This document shows, piece after piece, positions 8,640-16,541 of a stretch of 22,524 bases of DNA. The translations under genes were made by a program, and so were the position numbers. The stretch is from Deltaproteobacteria bacterium (lineage in GTDB: Bacteria > Desulfobacterota > Desulfobacteria > Desulfobacterales > Desulfatirhabdiaceae). The stretch lies in the NCBI GenBank assembly GCA_021778975.1, contig JAJYBO010000015.1:1-22524 (forward strand), written 5' to 3'. Below the pieces are notes generated by a model. That model made no database searches, was not told the DNA's origin, and was given only the letters and a program-made list of their open reading frames with translations. The stretch's first letter is position 1. Every line of letters begins with the position of its first letter.

Positions 8640-9147
8640 AATTGTTTATGCCATAAATATTGTGCTTGTTCTGATCTGGGCATACAGCCTCCAATCCATG
8701 TGGCGTCAAATATCCTGGCGCAATACCGGGACGGTATCGGAACATACCGTTCAGTGGGTTCCCATTTCAAAACCGTCCCATACATGGACGGCCGATGAAC
8801 GCAATCTGTTTGATTCCAAACCCAAGCCGGTCGTTGTAAAACCGCCCCCGGCGCCGCCCGCGCCCTCCGCGCCGGTGAATGAGAAGGGACTTGAATCTTT
8901 CATATTGCGGGTGCGAGGTATTTTTACATCGCCTGAACAGCGATTCGTTGTCATTGAAAAGGTATCCAAAAAAACCTCCAAGTCAGAGTCCGCCCGGCTG
9001 GTTGCAGGCGGCAGCATCGCCGGATTTACCGTGCAGCAGATTCAGTCGGATGTGGTGACCCTGGTGGATCCCGCCACCGGTGAACGGGTTGTGATGAAAA
9101 TATTCAAACCGGTTCAGGATTATCCCGGGAATAAACCCAAAAGCTGA
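8629..9147 (+). CDS. gspC: Type II secretion GspC/PilP-like protein
   Basis: A 172-residue protein. It has an N-terminal membrane anchor (IVYAINIVLVLIWAYSLQS, about residues 5-23), a linker, a proline/alanine-rich spacer (PPPAPPAPSAPV, near residue 75) and a small beta-rich C-terminal domain. That domain (FILRVRGIFTSPEQRFVVIE, then ARLVAGGSIAGFTVQQIQSDVVTL) matches the homology-region pattern of GspC and PilP, which links the inner-membrane platform to the secretin. There is no PDZ domain, so it is a short-form GspC. ATG 8629 overlaps the gspM stop by 11 nt. It ends the operon; the secretin gene one would expect beside it is not in the window. Confidence 0.68.
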   Translation: MFSKIVYAINIVLVLIWAYSLQSMWRQISWRNTGTVSEHTVQWVPISKPSHTWTADERNLFDSKPKPVVVKPPPAPPAPSAPVNEKGLESFILRVRGIFTSPEQRFVVIEKVSKKTSKSESARLVAGGSIAGFTVQQIQSDVVTLVDPATGERVVMKIFKPVQDYPGNKPKS

Positions 9148-9166
9148 TTGTGTCGGAGAGATCGCC

Positions 9167-9559
9167 ATGACGCAGGCGGATGCGGCATACAACCGGCTTG
9201 GTTTTACCTATGCGCCCTGTGCGATTCGAACGGTATCCACTCCGGATGTCCGACGGGCGTGTTTCCAGGCGTTGAAGATACTGGAAGGCATTGTATATGA
9301 TACGGTGTTTCTGGAGGGAAATCCCTTTATATTGCCTGAAGTCAAGACATTGCTGGACGGTATCACCGTTGGGGGACACAAGCTTTCGGATGAACGTCAG
9401 GTGTTGAATCAGGCGAGAAGCTGGAAAACCCTTCTTCGTTATGATTCTCACGATGCTACGGAAATGATGCAATTTCTGGTGGATTGTTCTACAGATGATG
9501 GTCTCTGGATTGATGCCATTAATCCGGGACAGGGAGATAAAAATGGCTATTGGTGCTGA
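9167..9559 (+). pseudogene. Fic-family protein remnant lacking the catalytic core
   Basis: A 130-residue reading frame with two recognisable ends of a Fic-family (AMP-transferase-type) protein and no middle. Residues ~1-88 match the N-terminal segment I know from Fic proteins (LEGIVYDTVFLEGNPF, LPEVKTLLDGITVGGHKLSD, QVLNQARSWKTLL). Residues ~90-108 (RYDSHDATEMMQFLVDC) match the C-terminal tail. The diagnostic HPFxDGNGR-type motif and surrounding helices are absent. An in-frame deletion of a couple of hundred codons, joined at about nt 9430, explains this. An upstream GGAGAG suggests it may still be translated. It could instead be a small stand-alone protein, but the junction argues for decay. 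Its 3' end overlaps the next gene by 17 nt. Confidence 0.55.
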
Positions 9560-10400
9560 TTTCATACGTAAAGTAGAAGAAGTGGCCCCCAAACTGAAAG
9601 GTCTTTTTCTGGATTTCATTGATGAAATTGACGCAAGAACAAAAATCATTACTATCGAGCGCAATGATTTCAATGAGATGAGGCAAGCGCTTCAGGAACT
9701 GGCGAAGTCGCAGCAAAAGCTGATGGAGACGCAGGATCGTTCGGACGCCCGTATCGAGAGACTGATAGAGACGCAGGATCGTTCGGACGCCCGTATCGAG
9801 AGACTGATAGCGTCACAGGATCGTGCGGACGCCCGTATCGAGAAGCTGATAGAATCGCAGTCGGAAATGAGGCAAAGTCTCCAGGAACTCTCCGTTTCTC
9901 AGAGAAAGTTGTCGGAAGCGCAGGCGTTGACGGAAAAATCGGTGAAAGCGCTTGCTGACAGCCAAAAAACAATGGCCGCTCAGCTTGGCGGGCTTTCGAT
10001 GGCGGTGGGGTACGGGATTGAAGATAAAATCATGCCAGATTTGAAAGACTTCGCGTTACAGAAATACGGGATAGACGTGACGATGGTGGATCGGCGCAAT
10101 GTGGTGTATCCCGATGGAGGATATGACGAGATCAACTTGTATGCGGAAGGTATCCGAAACAACCAGTCGGTATTTTTGATTGGTGAATGTAAGGCTCAGC
10201 CCGGTAAAAAAGATTTTGACAGATTCGATAAAATGCTGCGCCGGTTGCAGAAGGTATTGAATGGCGATATCGTTCCATTTATCGTGGGGTATCATTATGC
10301 GCCGGAAGTGGAAACTTACGCTGATTTACGCCATCCCCGAATTTTACGCTATAAAACGTTTCAGATTTCACACTACGGTTTAACTGTCAAGACGCGTTGA
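9543..10400 (+). CDS. Coiled-coil protein with PD-(D/E)XK nuclease-like C-terminus (DUF3782-like)
   Basis: A 285-residue protein. The N-terminal ~45 residues are followed by a long predicted coiled coil (about 45-150). The coiled coil contains three near-identical 14-residue units (ETQDRSDARIERLI and variants) encoded by a 42-bp tandem repeat. The C-terminal ~130 residues look like a restriction-endonuclease-type fold: YPDGGYDEINLYAEG supplies an acidic residue and FLIGECKAQ supplies the E-x-K motif, followed by a helical segment (FDRFDKMLRRLQKVL). The family is common in cyanobacteria and deltaproteobacteria and has no proven function that I know of. The start is ATG 9543, preceded by GGGAG at about 7-nt spacing; a longer in-frame ATG at 9495 lies inside the Fic remnant. 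Nuclease activity is inference only. Confidence 0.7.
   Translation: MAIGADFIRKVEEVAPKLKGLFLDFIDEIDARTKIITIERNDFNEMRQALQELAKSQQKLMETQDRSDARIERLIETQDRSDARIERLIASQDRADARIEKLIESQSEMRQSLQELSVSQRKLSEAQALTEKSVKALADSQKTMAAQLGGLSMAVGYGIEDKIMPDLKDFALQKYGIDVTMVDRRNVVYPDGGYDEINLYAEGIRNNQSVFLIGECKAQPGKKDFDRFDKMLRRLQKVLNGDIVPFIVGYHYAPEVETYADLRHPRILRYKTFQISHYGLTVKTR
9726..9851 (+). repeat. 42-bp tandem repeat, three units, within coding sequence
   Basis: Units lie at 9726-9767, 9768-9809 and 9810-9851. The first two are identical and the third differs at a few bases near its ends. Each encodes 14 residues of the coiled coil, so gain or loss of a unit keeps the frame and changes the rod length by two heptads. 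This makes the locus a candidate for length variation between strains. Confidence 0.9.
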
Positions 10401-10409
10401 TTCTTTTTG

Positions 10410-10429
10410 GCGGGGCGGAAACGTCCCGC
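10410..10429 (+). terminator. GC-rich hairpin with GAAA loop after the coiled-coil gene
   Basis: Bases 10410-10417 (GCGGGGCG) pair with 10422-10429 (CGTCCCGC) as an 8-bp stem, including one G-U pair, closed by a GAAA tetraloop. It begins 10 nt after the stop codon of the preceding gene. No U-run follows, so it is not a textbook intrinsic terminator. It may slow polymerase or protect an mRNA 3' end. Confidence 0.35.
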
Positions 10430-10560
10430 AGCCTGCCTTCAAGTCTATCACATGTATGTCGTGTCTTCACTCCCAACCGACTCGTTGGTGTCATCTGTCA
10501 TCAAATCAATAAAATTTCTGATTTAAATTCATTTTGTAAATATAAAATTATATTTTTTGC

Positions 10561-10588
10561 TTGACCAAAACATTGTAAATAATTTAAT
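10561..10588 (+). promoter_or_regulatory. Predicted sigma70-type promoter of the metF-hdrA operon
   Basis: TTGACC at 10561-10566 matches the -35 consensus at 5 of 6 bases. TTTAAT at 10583-10588 matches the -10 consensus at 5 of 6, and the spacer is 16 nt. The 40 bases upstream are very AT-rich, as in an UP element. The promoter would give a leader of about 60 nt before the metF1 start at 10656. The whole 10401-10655 gap holds no gene that I can see; besides this promoter it contains only the hairpin at 10410. Confidence 0.55.
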
Positions 10589-10655
10589 AGAACAAACGAA
10601 ATTGATTTTTTGTTTTTCTATCAAACCGATCTTATCCATGTTTGGAGGAAAACCG

Positions 10656-11525
10656 ATGCATCTGAAAACCAAGATAGAGTCCGGCGAATTTGTGATGATG
10701 GCCGAGATGGAACCTCCTAAAGGCGCAGATATTTCCCTGATGATCAAAAATGCCAGACGCGTCAAAGAGCAGGTTGATGCTTTTCTGATTCCTGAAATGA
10801 GCAACGCGGTGATGCGGATGAGCGCTCTGGGCGGTGCTATCGCCCTGCAGCAGGCCGGTATGGAGTCCGTGATGCAGATTTGCTGCCGGGATCGCAATCG
10901 TCTGGCGATTCAGGCCGATTTGCTGGCCGCATCGGCTTGTGGCATTTCCACTATCATGGCGGTGCCTGGCCAGGATCCCCGCTTTGGGGATCACCATCAG
11001 GCCAAAGCGGTATATGACATTACCCTGCTGGAAATGCTGGAGGCTATCCAAAAGCTTCAAAACGGCAAAGACATGGCGGGCATTGATTTAAAAGGCCCAC
11101 CGCAATTTCTGGTGGGGGCGACGGTTCAGGCTCAGGCCAGAGGCGAAACCCTGGAAACAGAAATGGAGCTTCTAAATCAAAAAAATCAACATGGCGCCAG
11201 ATTTTTCGTGACGCCTCCCATCTTCGATCTGCATACGCTGGGACCGTTTCTCAATCGCATTGATCGCAGCCGGATCGCCGTCATTCCAACCGTTCTCCTT
11301 CTAAAATCTGCAGGTATGGCCCGCTATATGTCCCGAAATGTCGAGCATATCTTCATTCCTGAATCCATCATCACCCGAATCGAAAACGCGTCCGATAAAA
11401 GCCGGGAGTGTATCCGAATTGCCGCCGAAATGATTGCTACGCTCAAATCCGGAGGTTTGGGCGGTGTGCTGATTTCGACCATTGGGTGGGAAGACAAACT
11501 CCCCGACATTCTCGAAAACATCTGA
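10656..11525 (+). CDS. metF: MetF-like methylenetetrahydrofolate reductase, divergent paralogue 1
   Basis: A 289-residue TIM-barrel flavoprotein of the MTHFR family. Visible motifs: the N-terminal catalytic-Glu region (MMAEMEPPKGAD, about residues 9-20), MQICCRDRNRLAIQADLLAA (about 75-94), PGQDPRFGDHH in place of the usual xGD FAD loop, and a C-terminal SAGMARYMSRN / GGVLISTIGWEDKLP that mirrors the second metF at 17207. It differs where MTHFR normally has Thr-Gln before the barrel strand: here the pair reads Thr-Pro (FFVTPPIFDL). Substrate or partner preference may therefore differ. The start ATG 10656 has GGAGG 7 nt upstream; ATG 10638 is a weaker alternative. It heads the five-gene operon and is the first gene after the predicted promoter. 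Confidence 0.8.
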   Translation: MHLKTKIESGEFVMMAEMEPPKGADISLMIKNARRVKEQVDAFLIPEMSNAVMRMSALGGAIALQQAGMESVMQICCRDRNRLAIQADLLAASACGISTIMAVPGQDPRFGDHHQAKAVYDITLLEMLEAIQKLQNGKDMAGIDLKGPPQFLVGATVQAQARGETLETEMELLNQKNQHGARFFVTPPIFDLHTLGPFLNRIDRSRIAVIPTVLLLKSAGMARYMSRNVEHIFIPESIITRIENASDKSRECIRIAAEMIATLKSGGLGGVLISTIGWEDKLPDILENI

Positions 11526-11603
11526 AAGCATCACCTATAGGAAGCCGTTTCGGATCCGGTCCGGACGGTTTGGCGTAAACCCGTTTCTAAAGGAAATTAT
11601 TTT

Positions 11604-14600
11604 ATGGAAAACCAGGCAGATCCTTTTCTTCAAAAATCTGGAAATACGGGAAACGGTCCGGAACCATTAGTGGGTTCCATCATGGTGGTTGGCGCCGGCA
11701 TCGCGGGGATGCAGTCTGCGCTTGATCTGGCCAATTCCGGTTATTATGTCTATCTGGTTGAATCGTCCGCGGCGGTGGGCGGCATGATGTCCCAGATTGA
11801 CAAGACGTTTCCGACCAACGACTGCGCCATGTGAGTGATTTCTCCCAAACTGGTCGAGGTCGGCCGGCATCTGAACATCGAGTTGTTAACCCAAACGGAG
11901 CTTCTGGAACTCACCGGCAATCCTGGCAACTTTACGGCCAGGGTGCGCCAGAAACCCCGATATATTGATCTTTCCAAATGCACGAGTTGTGGTGAATGCG
12001 CCAAAGTCTGTCCTGTCAGCGTTCCGGACGAATACAACAAGTCTCTTACCACACGCAAAGCCGCATATAAGCAATACGCTCAGGCCATTCCCGGCGCTTT
12101 TGCCATCAGCAAGCGAGGCACCGCGCCCTGTAAGGCCACCTGTCCGGCGCATGTCAGCGTTCAAGGATTCATCGCGCTGATCAACGCGGGTAAATATCAG
12201 GAGGCGCTGGCGCTTTTCAAACAGGAACACCCCTTTCCTGGCGTCTGCGGCCGTGTCTGTCATCACCCCTGTGAAGGTGTCTGCACCCGAAATCAGGTGG
12301 ATGCGCCGATCAGCATTCAATACCTGCACCGTTTTCTGGCGGATGAAGCCATGAAGGGGGGCGCCTCTTTTGCCCCCAACGTCAAGGCGTCCAGAACCGA
12401 AAAAATCGCAATTGTCGGTGCTGGCCCGGCTGGTTTGACCGCTGCATATTATCTGGCCATCGAGGGCTATCCGGTAACGGTTTTCGAGAAGCTGCCGGTT
12501 CTGGGCGGTATGCTGACCGTCGGTATTCCCTCGTATCGCCTGCCGCGGGACATCATCGAGTCCGAAATTCAGACGATCCGGAATTTGGGGGTTCAGTTCA
12601 AGACAGGTGTTGAAATCGGAAAGGATTTCACCATTGCCGGGCTTCGGGAAGACGGGTTCAAAGCCTTTTTTGTAGCGATTGGCGCTCATGAGTGCAAACG
12701 GCTGGGGATCGAGGGAGAGTCGCTGTCCGGCGTTTATCCGGGGGTCGAATTTCTCAGGGAAGTCAATCTCGGCAACCGGATACATCTGGGGGACCGGGTG
12801 GCGGTCATCGGTGGCGGCAATGTGGCGATGGATTCGGTTCGCACCGCGCTCAGAACAGGTTCCTCAAAGCCGTTCATCATTTATCGCCGCAGTATGGACG
12901 AAATGCCGGCCAGCCGTGACGAAATCGCTGAATGCGAAGATGAAGGCATTGAAATCAAAACCCTGACCCATCCGGTGCGGATTATCGGCGATGATGCCGG
13001 AAAGGTCAACGCCATCGAATGTATCCAAATGGCGCTCGGAGAACCGGATGCCAGTGGCAGGCGCAAACCGGTTCCGGTACGCGGCTCCGAATTCGTTATC
13101 GAAGTGGATGCCGTCATTCCCGCCATTGGCCAGGAATCCGACTGGGCCTGTCTGACCGACGAGTGCGCCTGCACCCTGACCGGGTGGGGAACCATGTCCG
13201 TGGATGCCGTCACCCTTCAATCCGGCGATCCGGATATCTTTTCTGGAGGGGACGCGGTCACCGGCCCTAAAACCGTTGTGGAAGCCATTCAGTCAGGAAA
13301 AGAAGCCGCTATTTCCATCAACCGTTTCATTCAGGGGCAGGATCTTCGGGAAGGTCGTCATGTTGACTGGGCAGCCGTCACCGATGCGCCGCTGGAGGGC
13401 GTCGTCAAAACCGATAGACAGTCAATGCCCCATCTGCCGTCAAAAACCCGGACCGACAATTTCAACGAAGTACAGCTTGGATTCGCCGAAGAAACCACCC
13501 GTAAAGAAGCCAGTCGCTGTTTGGCCTGCGGTATTTGTTCGGAATGCTATCAATGTGTGGATGCCTGTCTGGCGAAGGCGGTGGATCATACTCAGGAAGC
13601 GGTGGTTCGCGAGATTTCCGTCGGTTCGCTGATCCTGTGTCCGGGCAGTCAGGCGTTCGATCCCACGCCGCTCCGTCAGTTCTATCATTACGGCGCCAAT
13701 CCCAACGTTGTGACAAGCCTCGAATTCGAGCGGCTTCTAAGCGCTTCGGGACCTACCCTGGGGCATCTGGTGAAACTTTCCGACCATACCGAACCCAAAC
13801 GCATTGCCTGGCTTCAGTGTGTGGGATCCCGGGATGTCAATCGCTGCGGTAATGGCTACTGCTCTTCCGTTTGCTGCATGTATGCCATCAAGGAGGCCAT
13901 GATCGCCAAAGAACACGCCGGTGGTGATCTGGACTGCGCCATATTCAACATGGACATTCGATCCTTCGGAAAGGATTATGAAAAATATTATACCCGGGCC
14001 AAAGAGCGAGCGGGCGTTCGCTTTGTCAAATCCCGGATTCATACCATTGACGAGATTTCCGGCACCCGTGAGCTGGTGGTTCGGTATGTGGATGACGCCG
14101 GCGATATTCAGAAAGAAACCTTCGATATGGTGGTGCTGTCCGTGGGGCTTCAGGTGCCGGCATCGTCCGTGGAACTGGCGAAGCGGCTGCATGTAGATTT
14201 GGGGAAATACCGGTTTGTGGCCACCCATCCATTTACGCCGGTGGAGAGTAGTCGGTCCGGCGTTTATGTGGGGGGCGTGTTTCAAGGCCCCAAAGACATC
14301 CCCTCGTCAGTGATCGAGGCCAGCGCAGCCGCCTGCGCGGCCGGTGCGCATCTGGCGCCTGTCCGATATTCCTGCACCCGAAGCGTTGTGATTCCTGAAG
14401 AAATTGATGTGGAGGGGCTTTCTCCCCGAATTGGCGTTTTTGTCTGCAACTGCGGCATCAATATTGCCGGGGTTGTGGATGTTCCGGACGTTCAGTCATA
14501 CGCGGCGACGCTGCCAAACGTGGTGTATGCCGGACAAAACCTGTTCTCATGCTCTCAGGATGCTCAGGACATGATGAAAGAACTGATCCGGGAACACCGG

Positions 14601-16091
14601 TTGAACCGGGTGGTGGTGGCGTCGTGCAGCCCCAAAACCCATGAAGCCATTTTTATGGATACCCTTCAGGCGTGCGGGCTGAACAAATATCTGTTCGAGA
14701 TGGCCAACATCCGGAATCAGGATTCCTGGATTCATTCGGATACCCCCCGGCAGGCGACGCAGAAAGCCAAAGAACTGGTCCGAATGGCCGTGGCCAGAGC
14801 CGGAACCTTGAAGGCGCTTCATGAAAAGCGGATTCCTGTCAACAAGCGGGCGCTGGTGGTCGGTGGCGGCGTGGCCGGTATGACCGCGGCGTTAGGGCTT
14901 GCGGATCAGGGATTCGAAGTGGTTCTGATCGAAAAAGAGCCGGAACTGGGCGGTATGGCCCGGCGTTTGACTCAAACCATCGAAGGGGCCGATATTCAGG
15001 CGTATCTCGAAAATTTGATTCAAAGAACCATGTCGCATTCGGGCATTCAGGTCCTCACGCAGTCGTTGATTGTCGGGTTTACCGGATTTCAAGGTAATTT
15101 CACCACAGAAGTTCTGGTTGGCCCTGGCATGTACGAACGCAAAATTGATCACGGCGCCGTGATACTGGCGACAGGCGCTACCGAATACGTTCCCACAGAA
15201 TTTGGTTATGGGGCTGACACCCGGGTCATGACCCAGGTGGAATTAGGGAAACTTCTGGAAACAGAATCCGTTCCGAAGCTGAACAGTGTGGTCATGATCC
15301 AGTGTATCGGATCCCGAAACGACATCAACCCCAACTGTTCCCGCGTCTGCTGCCAGAGCGCTATCAAGAATGCGCTGCATATCAAGGATCTGTATCCGGA
15401 TGCGGATGTCAGTGTTCTGTATCGGGACATTCGTACTTACGGGCTTCTGGAAGACTATTTCACCGAGGCCAGAAAGCGGGGTGTTCTGTTTTTCCGCTAT
15501 ACGCCGGAAGACATGCCGGTGGTCGAGTTCACCCCCGAAAGTGTTGAGGTAACGTTTTCGGATCCGATCATCCGGCGCCGGTTGCAGATCAGTAGCGATC
15601 TTCTGATTTTGAGCGCCGGCATGGTGGCCGGAGAGACCGAAGAACTTTCCTCCATCATGAAACTGGCGCGAAACGCCGAAGGCTATTATCTGGAAGCCCA
15701 TGTCAAGCTCCGGCCCGTGGATATGGCCACCGAAGGCGTATTTATCTGCGGCACGGCGCACAGTCCCAAACTGATTTCAGAGACCATCGCGCAGTCTCTG
15801 GCCGCGGCCTCCCGCGCGACGACGTTTCTGTCTCAAGACAGCCTGACGCTATCCGCTGTAACGGCCCGGGTGAACGCCGATCTGTGCGCTTCCTGTCTGA
15901 TTTGCGTGCGGTCGTGTCCTTATGGCGTGCCGCGAATCAATGTCGAGGGGGTCAGTGAAATTGATGTGGCGTTGTGTCACGGATGTGGTATCTGCGCATC
16001 CGAATGTCCGGCCAAAGCCATCGAGCTTGACTGGTATGAAGACGATCAATTATTCAGCAAGATAGATGCACTGCTGGAGGGGGTATTATGA
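11604..16091 (+). CDS. hdrA: Giant HdrA-type selenoprotein: HdrA / GltD-NfnB-like insertion / HdrA fusion
   Basis: One gene of 1495 residues read through TGA 11832-11834 as Sec77. Both sides are in one frame, and the join (FPTNDCAM-U-VISPKLVEVGRH) recreates the HdrA motif that normally has Cys there. Modules: HdrA FAD-binding start (VVGAGIAGMQSA, residues ~28-39); a 4Fe-4S motif C126-x2-C-x2-C-x3-C136; an inserted GltD/NfnB-like unit with its own Cys-rich N-domain and GAGPAG (~residue 272) plus GGGNVAMDS (~403); HdrA resumption with CLACGICSEC (~640) and a CVGSRD...YCSSVCC cluster (~740-760); and a second full HdrA from FVCNCGINIAG (~946) with GGGVAG (~1086), CIGSR...CSRVCC (~1235-1252) and two C-terminal ferredoxin motifs (~1428 and ~1459). 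It is probably a soluble electron-transfer hub between NAD(P)H, ferredoxin and MetFV. The start has AAAGGA at 9-nt spacing. The 3' end overlaps mvhD as ATGA. Confidence 0.88.
11835..11867 (+). promoter_or_regulatory. Candidate bacterial SECIS element in hdrA
   Basis: Directly after TGA 11832-11834, bases 11850-11855 (CTGGTC) pair with 11862-11867 (GGCCGG) over 6 bp, two of them G-U, around the loop GAGGTC. The loop begins 21 nt after the UGA and carries a GG-U core similar to the AGGUCU loop of the E. coli fdhF SECIS. Distance, stem size and guanines in the loop fit the bacterial pattern that recruits SelB. Confidence 0.7.
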
Positions 16092-16519
16092 CGCAGGCGT
16101 TTGAACCGGTTATCATTGCATTCTGCTGTAATTTCTGAGGATATACAGCCGCGGACCTGGCAGGTTCGATGAGACTCGCTTATCCGTCCAGCATCAGGAT
16201 CATTCGCGTGCCCTGCACCGGCAAAGTGGATGTCCAGCATATCCTCAGGGCTTTCGAGAAAGGTGCGGACGGTGTTTACGCCGTCGGGTGCATGGAAGGA
16301 GACTGTCATTTCAACAGCGGAAACTTCAGGGCCAGAAAACGGGTGGAGCAGGCCAGAAAACTTCTGAATACCGTCGGTGTGGGAGGAGAACGAGTTGAAA
16401 TGTTCAACCTCTCCTCCGCGGAAGGGCCACGGTTTGCCGAATATGCCCGGGAAATGGATCGCCGCATTCGCGATATCGGCCCCAGCCCCATCAAACTGGC
16501 CATGAAAAAGGCGGCCTGA
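16088..16519 (+). CDS. mvhD: MvhD-type iron-sulfur electron-transfer subunit, selenoprotein
   Basis: A 143-residue protein read through TGA 16136-16138 as Sec17. The N-terminus becomes FEPVIIAFCCNF-U-GYTAADLAG, which is the MvhD/VhuD cluster motif (usually CCNxC) with Sec replacing the third Cys. Further cluster residues C43 (RVPCTGKVD), C68 and C73 (GCMEGDCHF) are present and length fits the family. MvhD passes electrons between HdrA and an oxidoreductase through a [2Fe-2S] cluster. In acetogens the same subunit belongs to the MetFV-HdrABC-MvhD complex. ATG 16088 has GGAGG at 7-nt spacing and overlaps the hdrA stop as ATGA, so the pair is translationally coupled. A conventional caller would begin at ATG 16169 and lose the Sec and two cluster Cys. 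Confidence 0.9.
16139..16168 (+). promoter_or_regulatory. Candidate bacterial SECIS element in mvhD
   Basis: After TGA 16136-16138, bases 16152-16157 (CGGACC) pair with 16163-16168 (GGTTCG) over 6 bp including one G-U pair. U16158-A16162 can extend the helix and leave a GGC apical loop. The loop starts about 20 nt after the UGA and has guanines at its 5' side, as bacterial SECIS loops do. Confidence 0.62.
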
Positions 16520-16541
16520 GACAAGAGAGAGGTCAAAAATC

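Noticed and set aside
9726..9851. CRISPR-like array
   Set aside because: The 42-bp units are directly adjacent with no spacers and lie in frame inside a coiled-coil gene.
11482..11670. Small plus-strand frame across the metF1-hdrA spacer
   Set aside because: It overlaps the ends of two well-supported genes, shows no family motif, and its start lies within metF1 without a ribosome site.
11832..11834. hdrA as a broken gene with a nonsense mutation
   Set aside because: The TGA sits exactly at a conserved Cys position, the flanking frame is intact for over 1400 codons, a SECIS-like hairpin follows, and the next gene has the same arrangement. Selenocysteine explains all of this better.
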